Origin: Epiperipatus broadwayi
Taxonomy: Eukaryota; Onychophora; Udeonychophora; Euonychophora; Peripatidae
Length of the DNA: 64,000 nucleotides
Direction of reading: 5' to 3'
Assembly: GCA_028023455.1 (NCBI GenBank)
Contig: JAQFVV010006642.1
Location: 310,001-374,000, forward strand
Shown here: piece after piece, positions 52,439 to 64,000 of the stretch
How the letters are laid out: every line of letters begins with the position of its first letter
Position numbering within the stretch: position 1 is the stretch's first letter
Position numbers and translations under genes: made by a program
The notes under the pieces: generated by a model
The model's input: only the letters and a program-made list of their open reading frames with translations
What the model was told of the DNA's origin: nothing
The model's database searches: none

Positions 52439-54220
52439 ATGGGGAACAGCATGATGTGGATTATTAATAATATAGACCTGGACATTGATTATTTGGAACC
52501 AGGAAAAATGTCTGAGCCACCCATTTTATACAACTGTCCCATGATAAAAATTATCATTTCAGGAATTGTTGTCAACACCTTGATTGATTCAGGCAGTCAA
52601 GCCTCCTTGTTGTCTGAAGAAACATACTTAAAAATTCAGTCATCTGACCAATCTATTCCAATTTTACCAACTAAGGTGATTAGGGTAATACTTGCTAATG
52701 GAAAGAAGACCAAATTATCTAATAAACAGGTTTTTATTACATTCGAAATTAATTTGTGCAAATTTGAGCATGTCTTTTTAATCATGCCAGGCTTGATTCA
52801 TGAAGCCATAATTGGTTCGGATTTCATGACTCTAAATAATTGTTATATTAATTACAGAGATGAAACTTTTGGATGTAAAGAGGAGATTTGCCCTCTTATA
52901 GTCAATTGTAATAGTCAGATGAATCAATTAATGACCATACAGGAAACAACAGTTGATGTAAATATTAAAGTTAAGTTGGATGGTTCATGTATTATTGGCA
53001 CAGAATACTATAAACCATTTTTCCAATTGTTGTTCCAGTATCGTGGTGTTTTTTCCAAAATACCTGGTATATTAAAAGGGTATGTTAATAGGATCAATTT
53101 GAAAGATAATGAACCTTTCCAGCAGCGTACTTATCCTATTCCCTACCAATACCAGGCAGAGGTTCAGCAGCAGATTAACAAAATGATTGACTGGCAGATA
53201 ATTAAACCCAGTCCTTCTTCTTATGTGAATCCATTAGTGGTCATTAAAAAGAAAGATGGATCCATAAGAGTCTGTCTGGATGCCCATACACTTAACCAGC
53301 ATACTGTCCCAGAGCATGACATACCATCACCTATTCAGGAGTTATTGACGAAGTTCAAAGGGAAGAGCATATTCTCCACATTTGATTTAACCGCCAGCTA
53401 TTGGCAAATCCCACTTCATCAAAATGATCAAAAGTATACGGCATTCCGTTACCAGGGCCAATCTTATATTTTTCAAAAAATGCCCTTTGGTTTAATTAAT
53501 AGTGGGGCTGGCCTTATCAGATGCTTGAATATGGTCTTTTCAAAAGAACTGAAAAATTTGTTAGTTATATACATCGATGATATTGTCATTGCTTCGGAAA
53601 ATTTAAATGATCATTTACAGCATCTTAGCATGTTTCTTTGTGAGTGTTCAGATAACAATATAAAAATCAACTTAGAAAAATGTATTTTAATTGCCCGAGA
53701 AATCTCTTTTCTTGGTCATTTAGTTAGTGCGGAAGGGGTCAAACCTCACCCAGACAAAATTGCCGCCATTCAAAGGTTTCCCGTCCCTAAGACCAGAAAG
53801 CACTTAAGATCGTTTTTGGGACTGTGTAACTACTATCACAGGTTTTATAAAAAAATTTCATATGATACTATGCATTTATCTGTTTTATTAAAAAAGTGTG
53901 AAAAGTGGAGGTGGACCCAGGAACATACAAGGGAATTTCAAATTATTAAAGATAATTTTTTAAAAACAGTAATTTTAGCCTATCCAGATTTAAATAAAGA
54001 GTTCTATTTGCAAACCGACAGTAGTGGGTTCGGTTTAGGGGTGATTTTATACCAAATGAATGAAAATAAAGAACCTAGAGTCTTATATTTCTTAAGCCGA
54101 CATTTAAGGGGAGCGGAACTTAACTATACCACTACAGAGAAAGAGGCATTAGCTGTTGTGTGGGGATTTCAAAAACTTAGACAAATTTTATTAGGATCAA
54201 AAAATTATTGTATTAACTGA
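52439..54220 (+). pseudogene. pol: pol: protease, reverse transcriptase, RNase H start
   Basis: 593 codons from the first ATG (52,439); the native start is probably the frameshift just upstream. Protease: LIDSGSQASLL with the catalytic Asp at residue 50, and AIIGSDFM at about 123-130. Reverse transcriptase: about residues 232-430, with KKKDGSIRVCLDAHTLN, catalytic FDL (Asp 316), FQKMPFGLINS, YIDD (378-381) and FLGHLVSAEGV. RNase H: LQTDSSG (Asp 527) and TTEKEALAVVW (Glu 567). All these key residues are intact. The frame is lost at the A-run 54,199-54,204 and ends at a stop at 54,220. The gene acts in the cytoplasmic particle to process gag-pol and copy the RNA. Confidence 0.9.
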
Positions 54221-54995
54221 TCATCGTAGTTTGGAGTTCCTCAACAAGAGTTACCTCAATAATGAAAGGTTAATTAGATGGAGCCTCTATCTTCAACAGT
54301 ATCAGTATGAAATCAACTATTGTTCAGGACAGGATAATGTCATTGCAGATATTCTTAGTCACAATCCTGTTTCTGTTAATTATCAGAACCCCAATACTGA
54401 AAATATAATTATTTGTAACATGTCTAGTTTGTTAGAGGAAGAAATAGTTAGAGATTACACAAATTTAGAATTACTGCAAGCACAGGATGCTAGACTGGAG
54501 AAAATAATTAACTTCTTATCAGATCCAGCTAAACTAGATCAGAAAAGTAAATATGCAGATAGAATTAGAGAGGGGTATAGGTTTAAAGACAGGATTTTAA
54601 TGAAAAAATTAAAAAGGGGAGATGAAGCTTTCTGGAGAGTGATTATTCCTTTATGTTTAGTAAATAAACTCATAGATTATGTGCACTCCCAATATGGACA
54701 CTATGGATTTCAGAAAATTGAACCTATTATGAAGAAACATTTTTATTTTCCTAAGATGTCTGAATCCATTGCCCGTAGACTTAGGGAATGCGAGATTTGT
54801 TTAAAAACTAAGTTTCAAAATAAATCGTATGTGGGAACACTTCAAACCATACTGCCCAGTCAGCCCAATGAATTATTGGCACTGGACTTTTATGGACCAC
54901 TTCCACCTTTCAACCGTCAAAAATTTATTCTTGTGATGTATGACGTTTTTACCAAATATGTCTCTGCTTACCCAGTTCCAAAAAACAGATGCTAA
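54205..54995 (+). pseudogene. pol: pol: RNase H end and integrase N-terminal half
   Basis: Continuation in the next frame. It starts with the RNase H TDHRSLEFL segment (third acidic residue), then RWSLYLQQY and an ADILSH motif (residue numbers below count from the in-frame codon at 54,231). The integrase zinc-binding domain has His 152, His 157, Cys 187 and Cys 190 (HSQYGH ... CEIC). The catalytic core begins with LALDFYGPL (first Asp, 219). The frame is lost at a second A-run, 54,980-54,985, inside the core just after FTKYVSAYP. Neighbouring codons on both sides of the break read as normal integrase, so the break is recent or artefactual. Confidence 0.87.
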
Positions 54996-55671
54996 AAATG
55001 TTATTAAGTGCTTGGAAACATATCAAATTCCATTAGTAGGAAAACCAGCTTCAATACTTACTGATCACGCTACTGCATTCATCTCTGGTACATGGAAAAA
55101 GTGGGGTAAAAAGCAAAATATTCAACATATCATGTGCTCAATTAGAAATCCCCAATCCAATCCAAGTGAAAGAATCATGCATGAAATAAGCAGGTTATTC
55201 CGAGTTTACATAGAACGGGATCACAAACAGTGGGTCAATAAGTTGCCACAAGTGATTAATTATATAAATATAAACATTAATGAGTCTACTAGGATGTCTC
55301 CAATTCGGCTAAACTTTGGTAGACCCGGACCTTTACTAATAAAAACACCGTTACCTATAATAACGGAAAATATTAATGTGGAACATGACCAAGCAATGGC
55401 TAGAATTAACCTGAAAAAGATGGGTGATAAACACACTCGTTATTCCAAAACCAGTCCACATCCTTTTAAAGTCCACGATTTTGTCTTAATTAGAACTCCC
55501 CATGTGAGTAATCTCCGGAAGCATATGTTTCGAAAATTTATGTATCTTTATGAAGGCCCCTATGAAATTGTGAAACAAGTGGGTGAGAATGCCTTTTTAG
55601 TCTCAACCCCTGATGGAACAAGAGGTACCTATAATGCCCGAAGCTTACTACCATATCCTAAACAAAATTAA
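54986..55671 (+). pseudogene. pol: pol: integrase catalytic core and GPY end
   Basis: Third frame segment of pol. It carries the second catalytic Asp (ILTDHATAF) and the Glu in NPQSNPSER; 34 residues lie between them, one fewer than in the usual D,D35E spacing. Position 3 of the TDxG-type motif is Ala instead of Gly. After the core comes a GPY/F module (YEGPYEIVKQVGENAFLVS), which is typical of Ty3/Gypsy integrases. It ends with LLPYPKQN and stop at 55,671. No chromodomain and no env follow. Whether the altered spacing is native to the family or a further defect cannot be told from one copy. Confidence 0.87.
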
Positions 55672-55780
55672 ATCTGAAAGATTGAATTTATTAACTTCTA
55701 AGAGAAGTATGATATAGACCTAGCAATACAATAAGAAATATTAATAAGGCATATATTATTTTATTTTTATTTTTCATAAC

Positions 55781-55790
55781 GGTGGGAGAA
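55781..55790 (+). other. Polypurine tract (PPT)
   Basis: GGTGGGAGAA lies one base upstream of the TG at the start of the 3' LTR and is the expected plus-strand primer site. Its place agrees with the LTR boundary inferred from the 5' copy. Confidence 0.75.
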
Positions 55791-55791
55791 T

Positions 55792-58700
55792 TGTAACCTA
55801 GTGTTATTGACACTTGGTTTATTTGGCATTGTTTCCACAGGAAAACAATGCTATCCTTTTTTAGAAAATAAAAAGATAAAATAATAATAATATTAAGTGA
55901 TTAATAAAGTATGCTATTTACTCACTGTAATGTGTTTTAAGCAAATAACTAAAAAAATTTGGTAATCCAATATCATTTTGAAGAAGAGCATGAATAATTT
56001 AATTAAAATTTTAACAATAAGAGCAATTTAATATAGTATAAAAGCACATATTATAAACAGTAATTGATTTTGGATGGGTAGAGGGAGAGTAGATGAGTAT
56101 CTTATCATAAAGCACAATAACTTCTGATAGTTTTTAAGTTATTTTAGATAATAATGTATACATTATTATACATCACCAATAAACATTGTTAATTAAATAT
56201 ACTTATTATTTTTCATTATTTGTCAATTTACTTTGTAATCCATTTAAATCATACGGAAAAATATAACTGTAATAAGTTTTTTTTTTTTTTTCCTTTTCTT
56301 TTGTTTATGTTATAATTAAATGATTATTTTTCTGTAAGAGGTCGCTAAAACAAGACCGCCAAAATTTGAAGAAAGTTTAGTCTGACTCTAGTTTTACAAG
56401 GAGGAAGCAGTACTGAAATTCGGTAACAAATTTTTTATTATTTTTTATTGCAGAAATAAATATAAGTCCAGTAAATTTTTAATAATATCATGCGTGGCTA
56501 ATCCTATTTGATAAGATATTCTGTTTTCTGTGGCCATCTACCTATTTAAAGCTTTTTATACGCAAAAATATACTATCGTATGCTAAAGTTCAAAATGACC
56601 GTATTAACTACAGCAATCACGGAAAATGTCATTATGTTTAAAATAAGTGATATAAGTAATTTCCATGAAATAATCAATGATTTGTTAACTTTACCTTATT
56701 TAATTATCTTTTCGTGGTATAAAAGAAAAATTATAATTAAAAAGACATATTATAAAAGCCAAGGAAAGTTAACTAGAAAATTTCGCGCTCTTTCTAAAAG
56801 AAATTGTCTGCTTTTGAAAATAATGTAAGTTCCCCACTTTAAAATATGTTTTATTCACTGAAAATTATCTAGAAATAATATTAATGATAAAGGATATTTA
56901 CTTATGCACCTGTATATTTTTTAAAAAGAAAATATAAATTTTCTCAAGGCAAATATCGGAAAATTTGTATGTGTGCATTTTACGGAGAATTCATTATTAA
57001 AGACAAATTATAATTCCTAGAGTAGGAATAAAAACTACAAACATTAGTGACTTAATTATAACCCTAATATAATATGTTATATTATACATCAACTGGAGTC
57101 ATTAAAACTTTATATCTACGTAAGTCAGCTGCAGTCCTTATAATAATATTATTTTGGAAAATTCGCGCATTAGTTTTATTCCTAAGCCAGCTAGCTAAAA
57201 ATGATACGTATCACCAATAGTAAAAAGAAAGAATTGTATATGTGATCGTCTATCATCAAATATTCGTCATGTTAAAATATGTATTGTTTTCTTGGATCCC
57301 AAAATTATAGCAGTTAATTCAAGGAAGAGTTAACATCCAACGCTGATATGTTTTCTTTGCCTAATTTATTAATTGCACCAGAATGGAGGCAACTTTTATA
57401 TAAATGAAATAATAAGATGTGTTTCTTATTTTAAATTTGCTTCGTGAACTACGAATGGAACAAGTTCTTCATCTAGATAAATTGCCCAACGGAAAAACAT
57501 TTTTCTAGTGAGATAATAAGCACTTGTTAAGTAATGATTTATTTTACTAATTTGTAAAATTATGTGTATTTTTTTTATATCAACAGGTGAAAGGCTGTAT
57601 AGTCAAGTAATATTTAAATGACCTTGTAATCATAAAGGTATGTTTTCATGTAATTATTCTAGGTTAAATTTATATTTGACATAAAAAAAAAAATTTTTTT
57701 TTTATAAAATGTGTTTACTTATGATATGCAATTATGGGTATAAATTTATATGTTAGATGCGTAAAAGAAGAAAAATTTAGATACTTAATAGGTAAAATAT
57801 CTAGTTAAAATTATCAGAAGTAATTAAAGAGAAGTGCTATATAGGATATTACTTATTTAAAGTTTGAAACAAATTTATACTATGTTAATTGCGGAACTTA
57901 TTCCCAATTATTCTTTATTAACGCATTCACTTAATTTAGTTCAAGATACTAGACTACCAATTACTTGTTGAATGTTTCTTTGGCAAAGGTGAAAATTATT
58001 ATGGTTTATTCTGTGTTATCCATTGATTTCAGACGTTGATCTAAGTATACCCCGGAACATAAATTTAGTGTAATTAGTGTATTTGCTTGTCTTGCCCCGA
58101 TATAGCATAGGTATATGATTAATATTCGCATAAGTAATAATTGTAATGTATCTATTTTGTGGGATGGAAAATGATCTCCCCAAAAGCTTTATTTTCCATG
58201 AGGGGAATAGATAAAACTAGTATTCGGGTATGTTTATAACCCAAGTGATCGCTTCTCAGAGTTAGGACGATCAGTAATTTATATCGTATTTAGTGTATTT
58301 CATTCATTAAGATCCCAGGAGAGGATTATAATTGGTGTGTGTTCCTATTATGCCCAAGTAAGAGGCAAGGACCCACCAAACTATTTTAATGTAGTAGTTA
58401 ACTCTACAGACCTTCGGTGTTATTCCATATTCCTCATGAGAAAATAGAGATAATTCCACCACGGAAGGTGTTGAATATTGTGTTTTGTTTAGAAAGTTAT
58501 GGCAAGATAATGGGTATATTGGAGGTTAATTCCTTACGATCCATTTAGTATAAATAGCATGCTAGTATATATGATCAATGTCTGGATTGTGCAGCGGAAT
58601 AGTGCTGGTAATCCACACGTAAGTCAATGGAGAGAGTAAGTTTAAAATTGTGTGATTTAGAAATTTTTATTTGCCAATGGAGGGTTCAAATACTAGGTTT

Positions 58701-60406
58701 AATTCGGGTTAATGATTAAGTAGCACTCACAATATAACTTACACGGAGGGATACAGTGTGTATAACAACTTCAGTTGTTATTAAGGTAAATATTAAAATA
58801 ATAAGTGTAACTTCTGATAAATAACCCATAAATTATAATAAGTTATCTAAATAAAAACTATCATTTAATTAAATGATATGATAATAAAAATCGTTTGTAC
58901 GTATTGCCTAGAATCAAATTGTTTTTGTTTTAAAACAGATCTATAGTCAATAAAGTTAAGTAACCGTTCATATAAGATACACTAAACTGATGAGTTGATG
59001 TATCGATAATAATATTTATTTTGTTATATTCAATTTGCATAAATGTAAAAGAAGATGAAGAAGTAGTTCGAATCCAAGTCTAAAAGTATAGACGAATTAA
59101 TGTTAGTTATATTTTGTTTTATCCATATGGGATCGAATAAATTGTATATGTTTGTTTATTATGTTAATCATAAAGGATAGTTTTGTTAAACTGTAATAAT
59201 AAATTATAATCTTGTTAAAATTTAATAATAAATTATAGTCTTGTTACAAGTTGTTTTGAGTCATTTTTCTTGTGTGCTAAATAAAAGTGTATTTGCATAA
59301 TACTTGCAATACTTTTCTTGAGTCCGAAATCATTTATGAAATCTTAATTTCAATACACCAGATAGACAATTGTAAGCAGATCAGAATATTTCATTATATT
59401 TTAATTTAATAAGAATTATTTATGGAATTGGAAACTTCAGACCAAAACATTTTATTTTATATGTGTGTAAAATCACTTTATTCCCAAACTAGTCACTTTT
59501 GGTTGCACATTGTTAAGTACACCTTTAAGTGAAGTGTCTAAGTAATAAATCTTAGTGAAATTATTGTGTTGTCATGGATAATGGAAGGACACAAAAGCAC
59601 CCTTGTCTTTTCATCATTCCGACTGAGATTCTGGATAAAAGGGCTGTATTATTCAAAATTATGCGTTGTTATTGAATATGGTTATCATCTCGTTAAATAT
59701 TATAATAGTTGATATGTGGATGAAGACACCTGGAATTTAAATAAGGTAAATGTTTCCTATAGCCGACCAGAATGTCAGTCATATGCGACAACACAATACT
59801 GCCGAGCATTTTTCTTTAAATATAACAGAGAACCCTGAGATTAGTGTCATTATTATTATAAGTGCTCTTAAATTAAGAATTGATCAAATTATGATCAATA
59901 TTACAAGCGTGGCATGGCTTAAGAGATTGAAACTTCTGATTGTATAATAACAAAATATTGAGATCATATTGGCAAATTAATGAATGTTTTATTTTAGTCA
60001 GTAATATTAACAATGACATGAAATCATCATCATCATTGTCGAACAGTGCAAGTACTTACAGCTCAGAGAATGTGTTTTGGATAGAGAAAGAATGTTAGTT
60101 TATTCTAAATTTTCTTTTTAAATTTATTTTATTAATGATAATTTTTTTTTTATTCTATCTCTGTCTGAACTGCATATCGCTGTAGCTGAATTATTATAAC
60201 TAACCACACATCGAGCTATATTAGGTAAGATATGGGTTTGCGACCCGAAACATAGACGGAAGCGATTAGGCTTTCCGAATTCTATTTCACAATAATAGAA
60301 GCCATCGTTTGATAGGTTCCGAATTCTCTTACCATTTTTTATACGGAAGCATTTAGGCTTCCGGAGTGATTTCATAGAAATGAAGTCGTCTTATTTTATT
60401 AGGTTA

Positions 60407-60409
<3 letters not shown>
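55792..60409 (+). repeat. 3' LTR, about 4.6 kb
   Basis: Starts TGTAACCTAG and ends TTAGGTTAGAA followed directly by an (AT)n tract. Homologous to the 5' LTR along its full length. Where the two LTRs differ and the inverted third copy can be read, this LTR usually carries the same base as the third copy; its own private changes are few and mostly CpG transitions. The minus-strand 83-codon frame at 60,124-60,375 is closed by a stop in the other two copies and is not a gene. Confidence 0.93.
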
Positions 60410-60491
<82 letters not shown>

Positions 60492-60682
60492 GGCGGATGG
60501 GAAGTGAATGAATTTGTGGGTAATGGTTAATATTATATATATATTGTATAGTTTTTGTAGTTCTTTACACTTGAGAAGTCTGCTTGTAGCAGTGAAACCT
60601 TTGGTTGTGTTTTAATATTATTTTTATGCAGGTCTAGTTGAATTTTGAATTTGGGGTAATTTTAATTATATACATATATATA
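60410..60682. other. Spacer between inverted LTRs, (AT)n tracts
   Basis: Two long AT dinucleotide tracts (about 60,407-60,437 and 60,449-60,487), then about 190 bp of ordinary AT-rich DNA ending in another short TA tract that touches the inverted LTR. No gene. Confidence 0.85.
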
Positions 60683-63600
60683 TTCTAACCTAATAAACGA
60701 ATGGTTTCTAGCGAATCTATTAAATCGATTCGGAAAGCCCAAACTCTTCCGTCTATGATACAGGTAGCAAACCCTATATTTTTATCTAATATAGCTCGAC
60801 GTTTGGTTAGTTATAATAATTCAGCTACAGCGATATGCAGTTCAGACAGAGATAGAATTAAAAAAAATTATCATTAATAAAATAAATTTAAAAGGAAAAT
60901 TTAGAATAACTAACATTCTTTCTCTATCCAAAACACATTCTCTGAGCTGTAAGTACTTGCACTGTTCGACAATGATGATGATGATTTCATGTCATTGTTA
61001 ATATTACTGACTAAAATAAAACATTCATTAATTTGCCAATATGCTCTCAATATTTTATTATTATACAATTAGAAGTTTCAATCTCTTAAGCCATGCCACG
61101 CTTGTAATGTTGATCATAATTGATCAATTCTTAATGTAAGAGCACTTATAATAATGACACTAATCTCAGGGTTCTCTGTTATTTTTAAAGAAAAATGCTC
61201 AGCAGTATTGTGTTGTCGCATATGACTGACATTCTGGTCGGCTATAGGAAACATTTACCTTATTTAAATTCCAGGTGTCTTCATCCACATATCAACTATT
61301 ATAATATTTAACGAGATGATAACCATATTCAATAACAACGCATAATTTTGAATAATACAGCCCTTTTATCCAGAATCTCAGTCGGAATGATGAAAAGACA
61401 AGGGTGCTTTTGTGTCCTTCCATCATCCATGACAACACAATAATTTAACTAAGATTTATTACTTAGACACTTCACTTAAATGTGTATGGAACAATGTGCA
61501 ACCAAAACCTACTAGTTTGGGAATAAAGTGATTTTACACACACATAAAATAAAATGTTCTGGTCTGAAGTTTCAATTCCATAAATAATTCTTATTAAATT
61601 AAAATATACTGAAATATTCTGATCTGCTTACAATTGTCTATCTGGTGTATTGAATTTAAGATTTCATAAATGATTTCGGACTCAAGAAAAGTATTGCAAG
61701 TATTATGCAAATACACTTTTATTTAGCACACAAGAAAAATGACTCAAAACAACTTGTAACAAGACTATAATTTATTATTAAATTTTAACAAGATTATAAT
61801 TTATTATTACAGTTTAACAAAACTATCCTTTATGATTAACATAATAAACAAACATATACAATTTATTCGATCCCATATGGATAAAACAAAATATAACTAA
61901 CAGTAATTCGTCTATACTTTTAGACCTGGATTCGAACTACTTCTTCATCTTCTTTTTACATTTATGCAAATTGAATATAACAAAATAAATATTATTATCG
62001 ATACATCAACTCATCCGTTTAGTGTATCTTATATGAACGGTTACTTAACTTTATTGACTAACGATCTGTTTTAAAACAAAAACAATTTGATTCTAGGCAA
62101 TACGTACAAACGATTTTTATTATCATATCCTTTAATTAAATGATAGTTTTTATTTAGATAACTTATTATAATTTATGGGTTATTTATCAGAAGTTACACT
62201 TATTATTTTAATATTTACCTTAATAACAACTGAAGTTGTTATACACATTGTATTCCTCAGTATAAGTTATATTGTGAGTGCTACTTAATCATTAACCCGA
62301 ATTAAACCTAGTATTTGAACCCTCCATTGGCAAATAAAAATTTCTAAATCACGCAATTTTAAACTTACTCTCTCCATTGACTTACGTGTGGATTACCAGC
62401 ACTATTCCGCCGCACAATCCAGACATTGATCATATATACTAGCACGCTATTTATACTAAATGGATCGTAAGGAATTAACCTCCAATATACCCGTTATCTT
62501 GCCATAACTTTCTAAACAAAACACAATATTCAACACCTTCCGTGGTGGAATTATCTCTATTTTCTCATGAGGAATATGGAATAACACCGAAGGTCTGTAG
62601 AGTTAACTACTACATTAAAATAGTTTGGTGGGTCCTTGCCTCTTACTTGGGCATAATAGGAACACACACCAATTATAATCCTCTCCTGGGATTTTAATGA
62701 ATGAAATACACTAAATACGATATAAATTACTGATCGTCCTAACTCTGAGAAGCGATCACTTGGGTTATAAACATACCCGAATACTAGATTTATCTATTCC
62801 CCTCATGGAAAATAAAGCTTTTGGGGAGATCAATTTCCATCCCACAAAATAAAGACATTACAGTTATTACTTATGCGAATCTTAAGCATATACCAATGCT
62901 ATATCGGGGCAAGACAAGCAAATACACTAATTACACTAAATTTATGTTCCAGGGTATACTTAGATCAACGTCTGAAATCAATGGATAACACAGAATAAAA
63001 CATAATAATTTTCACCTTTGCCAAAGAAACATTCAACAAGTAATTGGTAGTATAGTATCTTGAACTAAATTAAGTGAATGCGTTAATGAAGAATAATTGG
63101 GAATAAGTTCCTCAATTAACATAGTATAAATTTGTTTCAAACTTTAAATAAGTAATATCCTGTATAGCACTTATCTTTAATTACTTCTGATAATTTTAAC
63201 TAGATATTTTACCTATTAAGTATCTAAATTTTTCTTCTTTTACGCATCTAACATATAAATTTATACCCATAATTGCATATCATAAGTAAACACATTTTAT
63301 AAAAAAAAATTTTTTTTTTTTTTTTATGTCAAATATAAATTTAACCTAGAATAATTACATGAAAACATACCTTTATGATTACAAGGTCATTTAAATATTA
63401 CTTGACTATACAGCCTTTAACCTGTTGATATAAAAAAAATACACATAATTTTACAAATTAGTAAAAAAAAATCATTACTTAACAAGTGCTTATTATCTCA
63501 CTAGAAAAATGTTTTTCCGTTGGGCAATTTATCTAGATGAAGAACTTGATCCATTCGTAGTTCACGAAGCAAATTTAAAATAAGAAACACATTTTATTAT

Positions 63601-64000
63601 TTCATTTATATAAAAGTTGCCTCCATTCTGGTGCAATTAATAAATTAGGCAAAGAAAACATAGCAGCGTTGGATGTTAATTCTTCTTTGAATTAACTGCT
63701 ATAATTTTGGGGATCCAAGAAAACAATACATATTTTAACATGACGAATATTTGACGATAGACGATCACATATACAATTCTTTTCTTTTTACTATTGGTGA
63801 TACGTATCATTTTTAGCTAGCTGGCTTATGAATAAAATAATGCGCGAATTTTTCCAAAATACTATTATTATAAGGACTGCAGCTGACTTACGTGGATATG
63901 AAGTTTTAACGACTCCAATTGATGTATAATATAACATATTATTTTATGGTTATAATTAAATCACTAATGTTTGTAGTTTTTATTCCTACTCTAGGAATTG
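60683..64000 (-). repeat. Third LTR copy, inverted, runs off window
   Basis: Reverse complement of the LTR from its 3' end to about the position equivalent to 46,303, so at least 3.3 kb, continuing past the window. About 80 bp near the LTR 3' end (including one of the GC-rich hairpins) are missing. It is a solo LTR or the 3' LTR of a second element in opposite orientation; the window ends before this can be decided. Confidence 0.92.

Larger units (their letters stand above)
45080..60409 (+). mobile_element. Ty3/Gypsy retrotransposon with 4.6-kb LTRs
   Basis: A complete LTR retrotransposon layout of about 15.3 kb: 5' LTR, tRNA-Lys-type PBS, leader, gag, pol (protease, RT, RNase H, integrase), PPT, 3' LTR. 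Integrase follows RNase H, which is the Ty3/Gypsy order and rules out Copia. There is no env-like frame: only about 120 bp separate the pol stop from the 3' LTR. The LTRs (about 4,617 bp each) are several times longer than usual for Gypsy elements and exceed the interior in total. Flanks are TA tracts on both sides. It is mutated in gag and pol, so it is unlikely to be autonomous in this form unless the breaks are sequencing errors. Confidence 0.93.

Noticed and set aside
55672-55780. Possible env gene after pol
   Set aside because: Only about 110 bp remain before the PPT and no frame is present, so the element is not errantivirus-like.
60124-60375. 83-codon minus-strand frame in the 3' LTR
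   Set aside because: The same frame has a stop codon in the 5' LTR and in the inverted LTR copy.

Overview
The window is eukaryotic, strongly A+T-rich (roughly three quarters by eye) and almost entirely transposon-derived. I could not support a single host gene. An RTE-clade LINE, tRNA-derived SINEs, hAT- and pogo/Tigger-like DNA transposons, foldback elements, GATA/CTAT microsatellites and a Ty3/Gypsy element suggest a metazoan, most likely an arthropod. The sequence alone does not allow a closer assignment.

Layout. Bases 94-1837 hold a 5'-truncated RTE LINE on the minus strand. From 5.2 to 10.1 kb there are two tRNA-derived SINE insertions with clean target-site duplications, an hAT-like terminus, a foldback element (8684-9172) and three tRNA-like repeats. 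Bases 12.3-14.3 kb look like an old relic of the same LTR family that is intact further right. A decayed second RTE copy follows (14.4-16.4 kb). Bases 16,781-24,107 form a three-layer nest: a foldback element with a long CTAT array at its centre, split by a 2.98-kb solo-LTR-like unit (copy A), itself split by a 3.45-kb TA-flanked pogo/Tigger-like transposon. Bases 26.7-33.2 kb hold palindromic and tandem repeats, including a 334-bp tandem array with an inverted tail. Bases 37.4-38.6 kb hold a GATA array, a minisatellite and a 250-bp tandem duplication. Copy B of the solo-LTR-like unit is at 40,874-43,778.

The main feature is a Ty3/Gypsy LTR retrotransposon at 45,080-60,409. Its two LTRs are about 4.6 kb each, so together they outweigh the 6.1-kb interior. 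The interior carries, in order, a tRNA-Lys-type primer binding site, a leader, a coiled-coil-rich gag, a candidate -1 frameshift heptamer placed exactly in the gag/pol overlap, protease, reverse transcriptase, RNase H, integrase with a GPY-type end, and a polypurine tract. There is no env. The reading frames are broken at three A-runs and by stop codons. A third LTR copy, in inverted orientation, starts 274 bp beyond the 3' LTR and runs off the window (60,683-64,000), giving a very large inverted repeat. By eye, this third copy matches the 3' LTR at most sites where the two LTRs differ. That implies gene conversion or a chimeric origin rather than simple divergence of twin LTRs.
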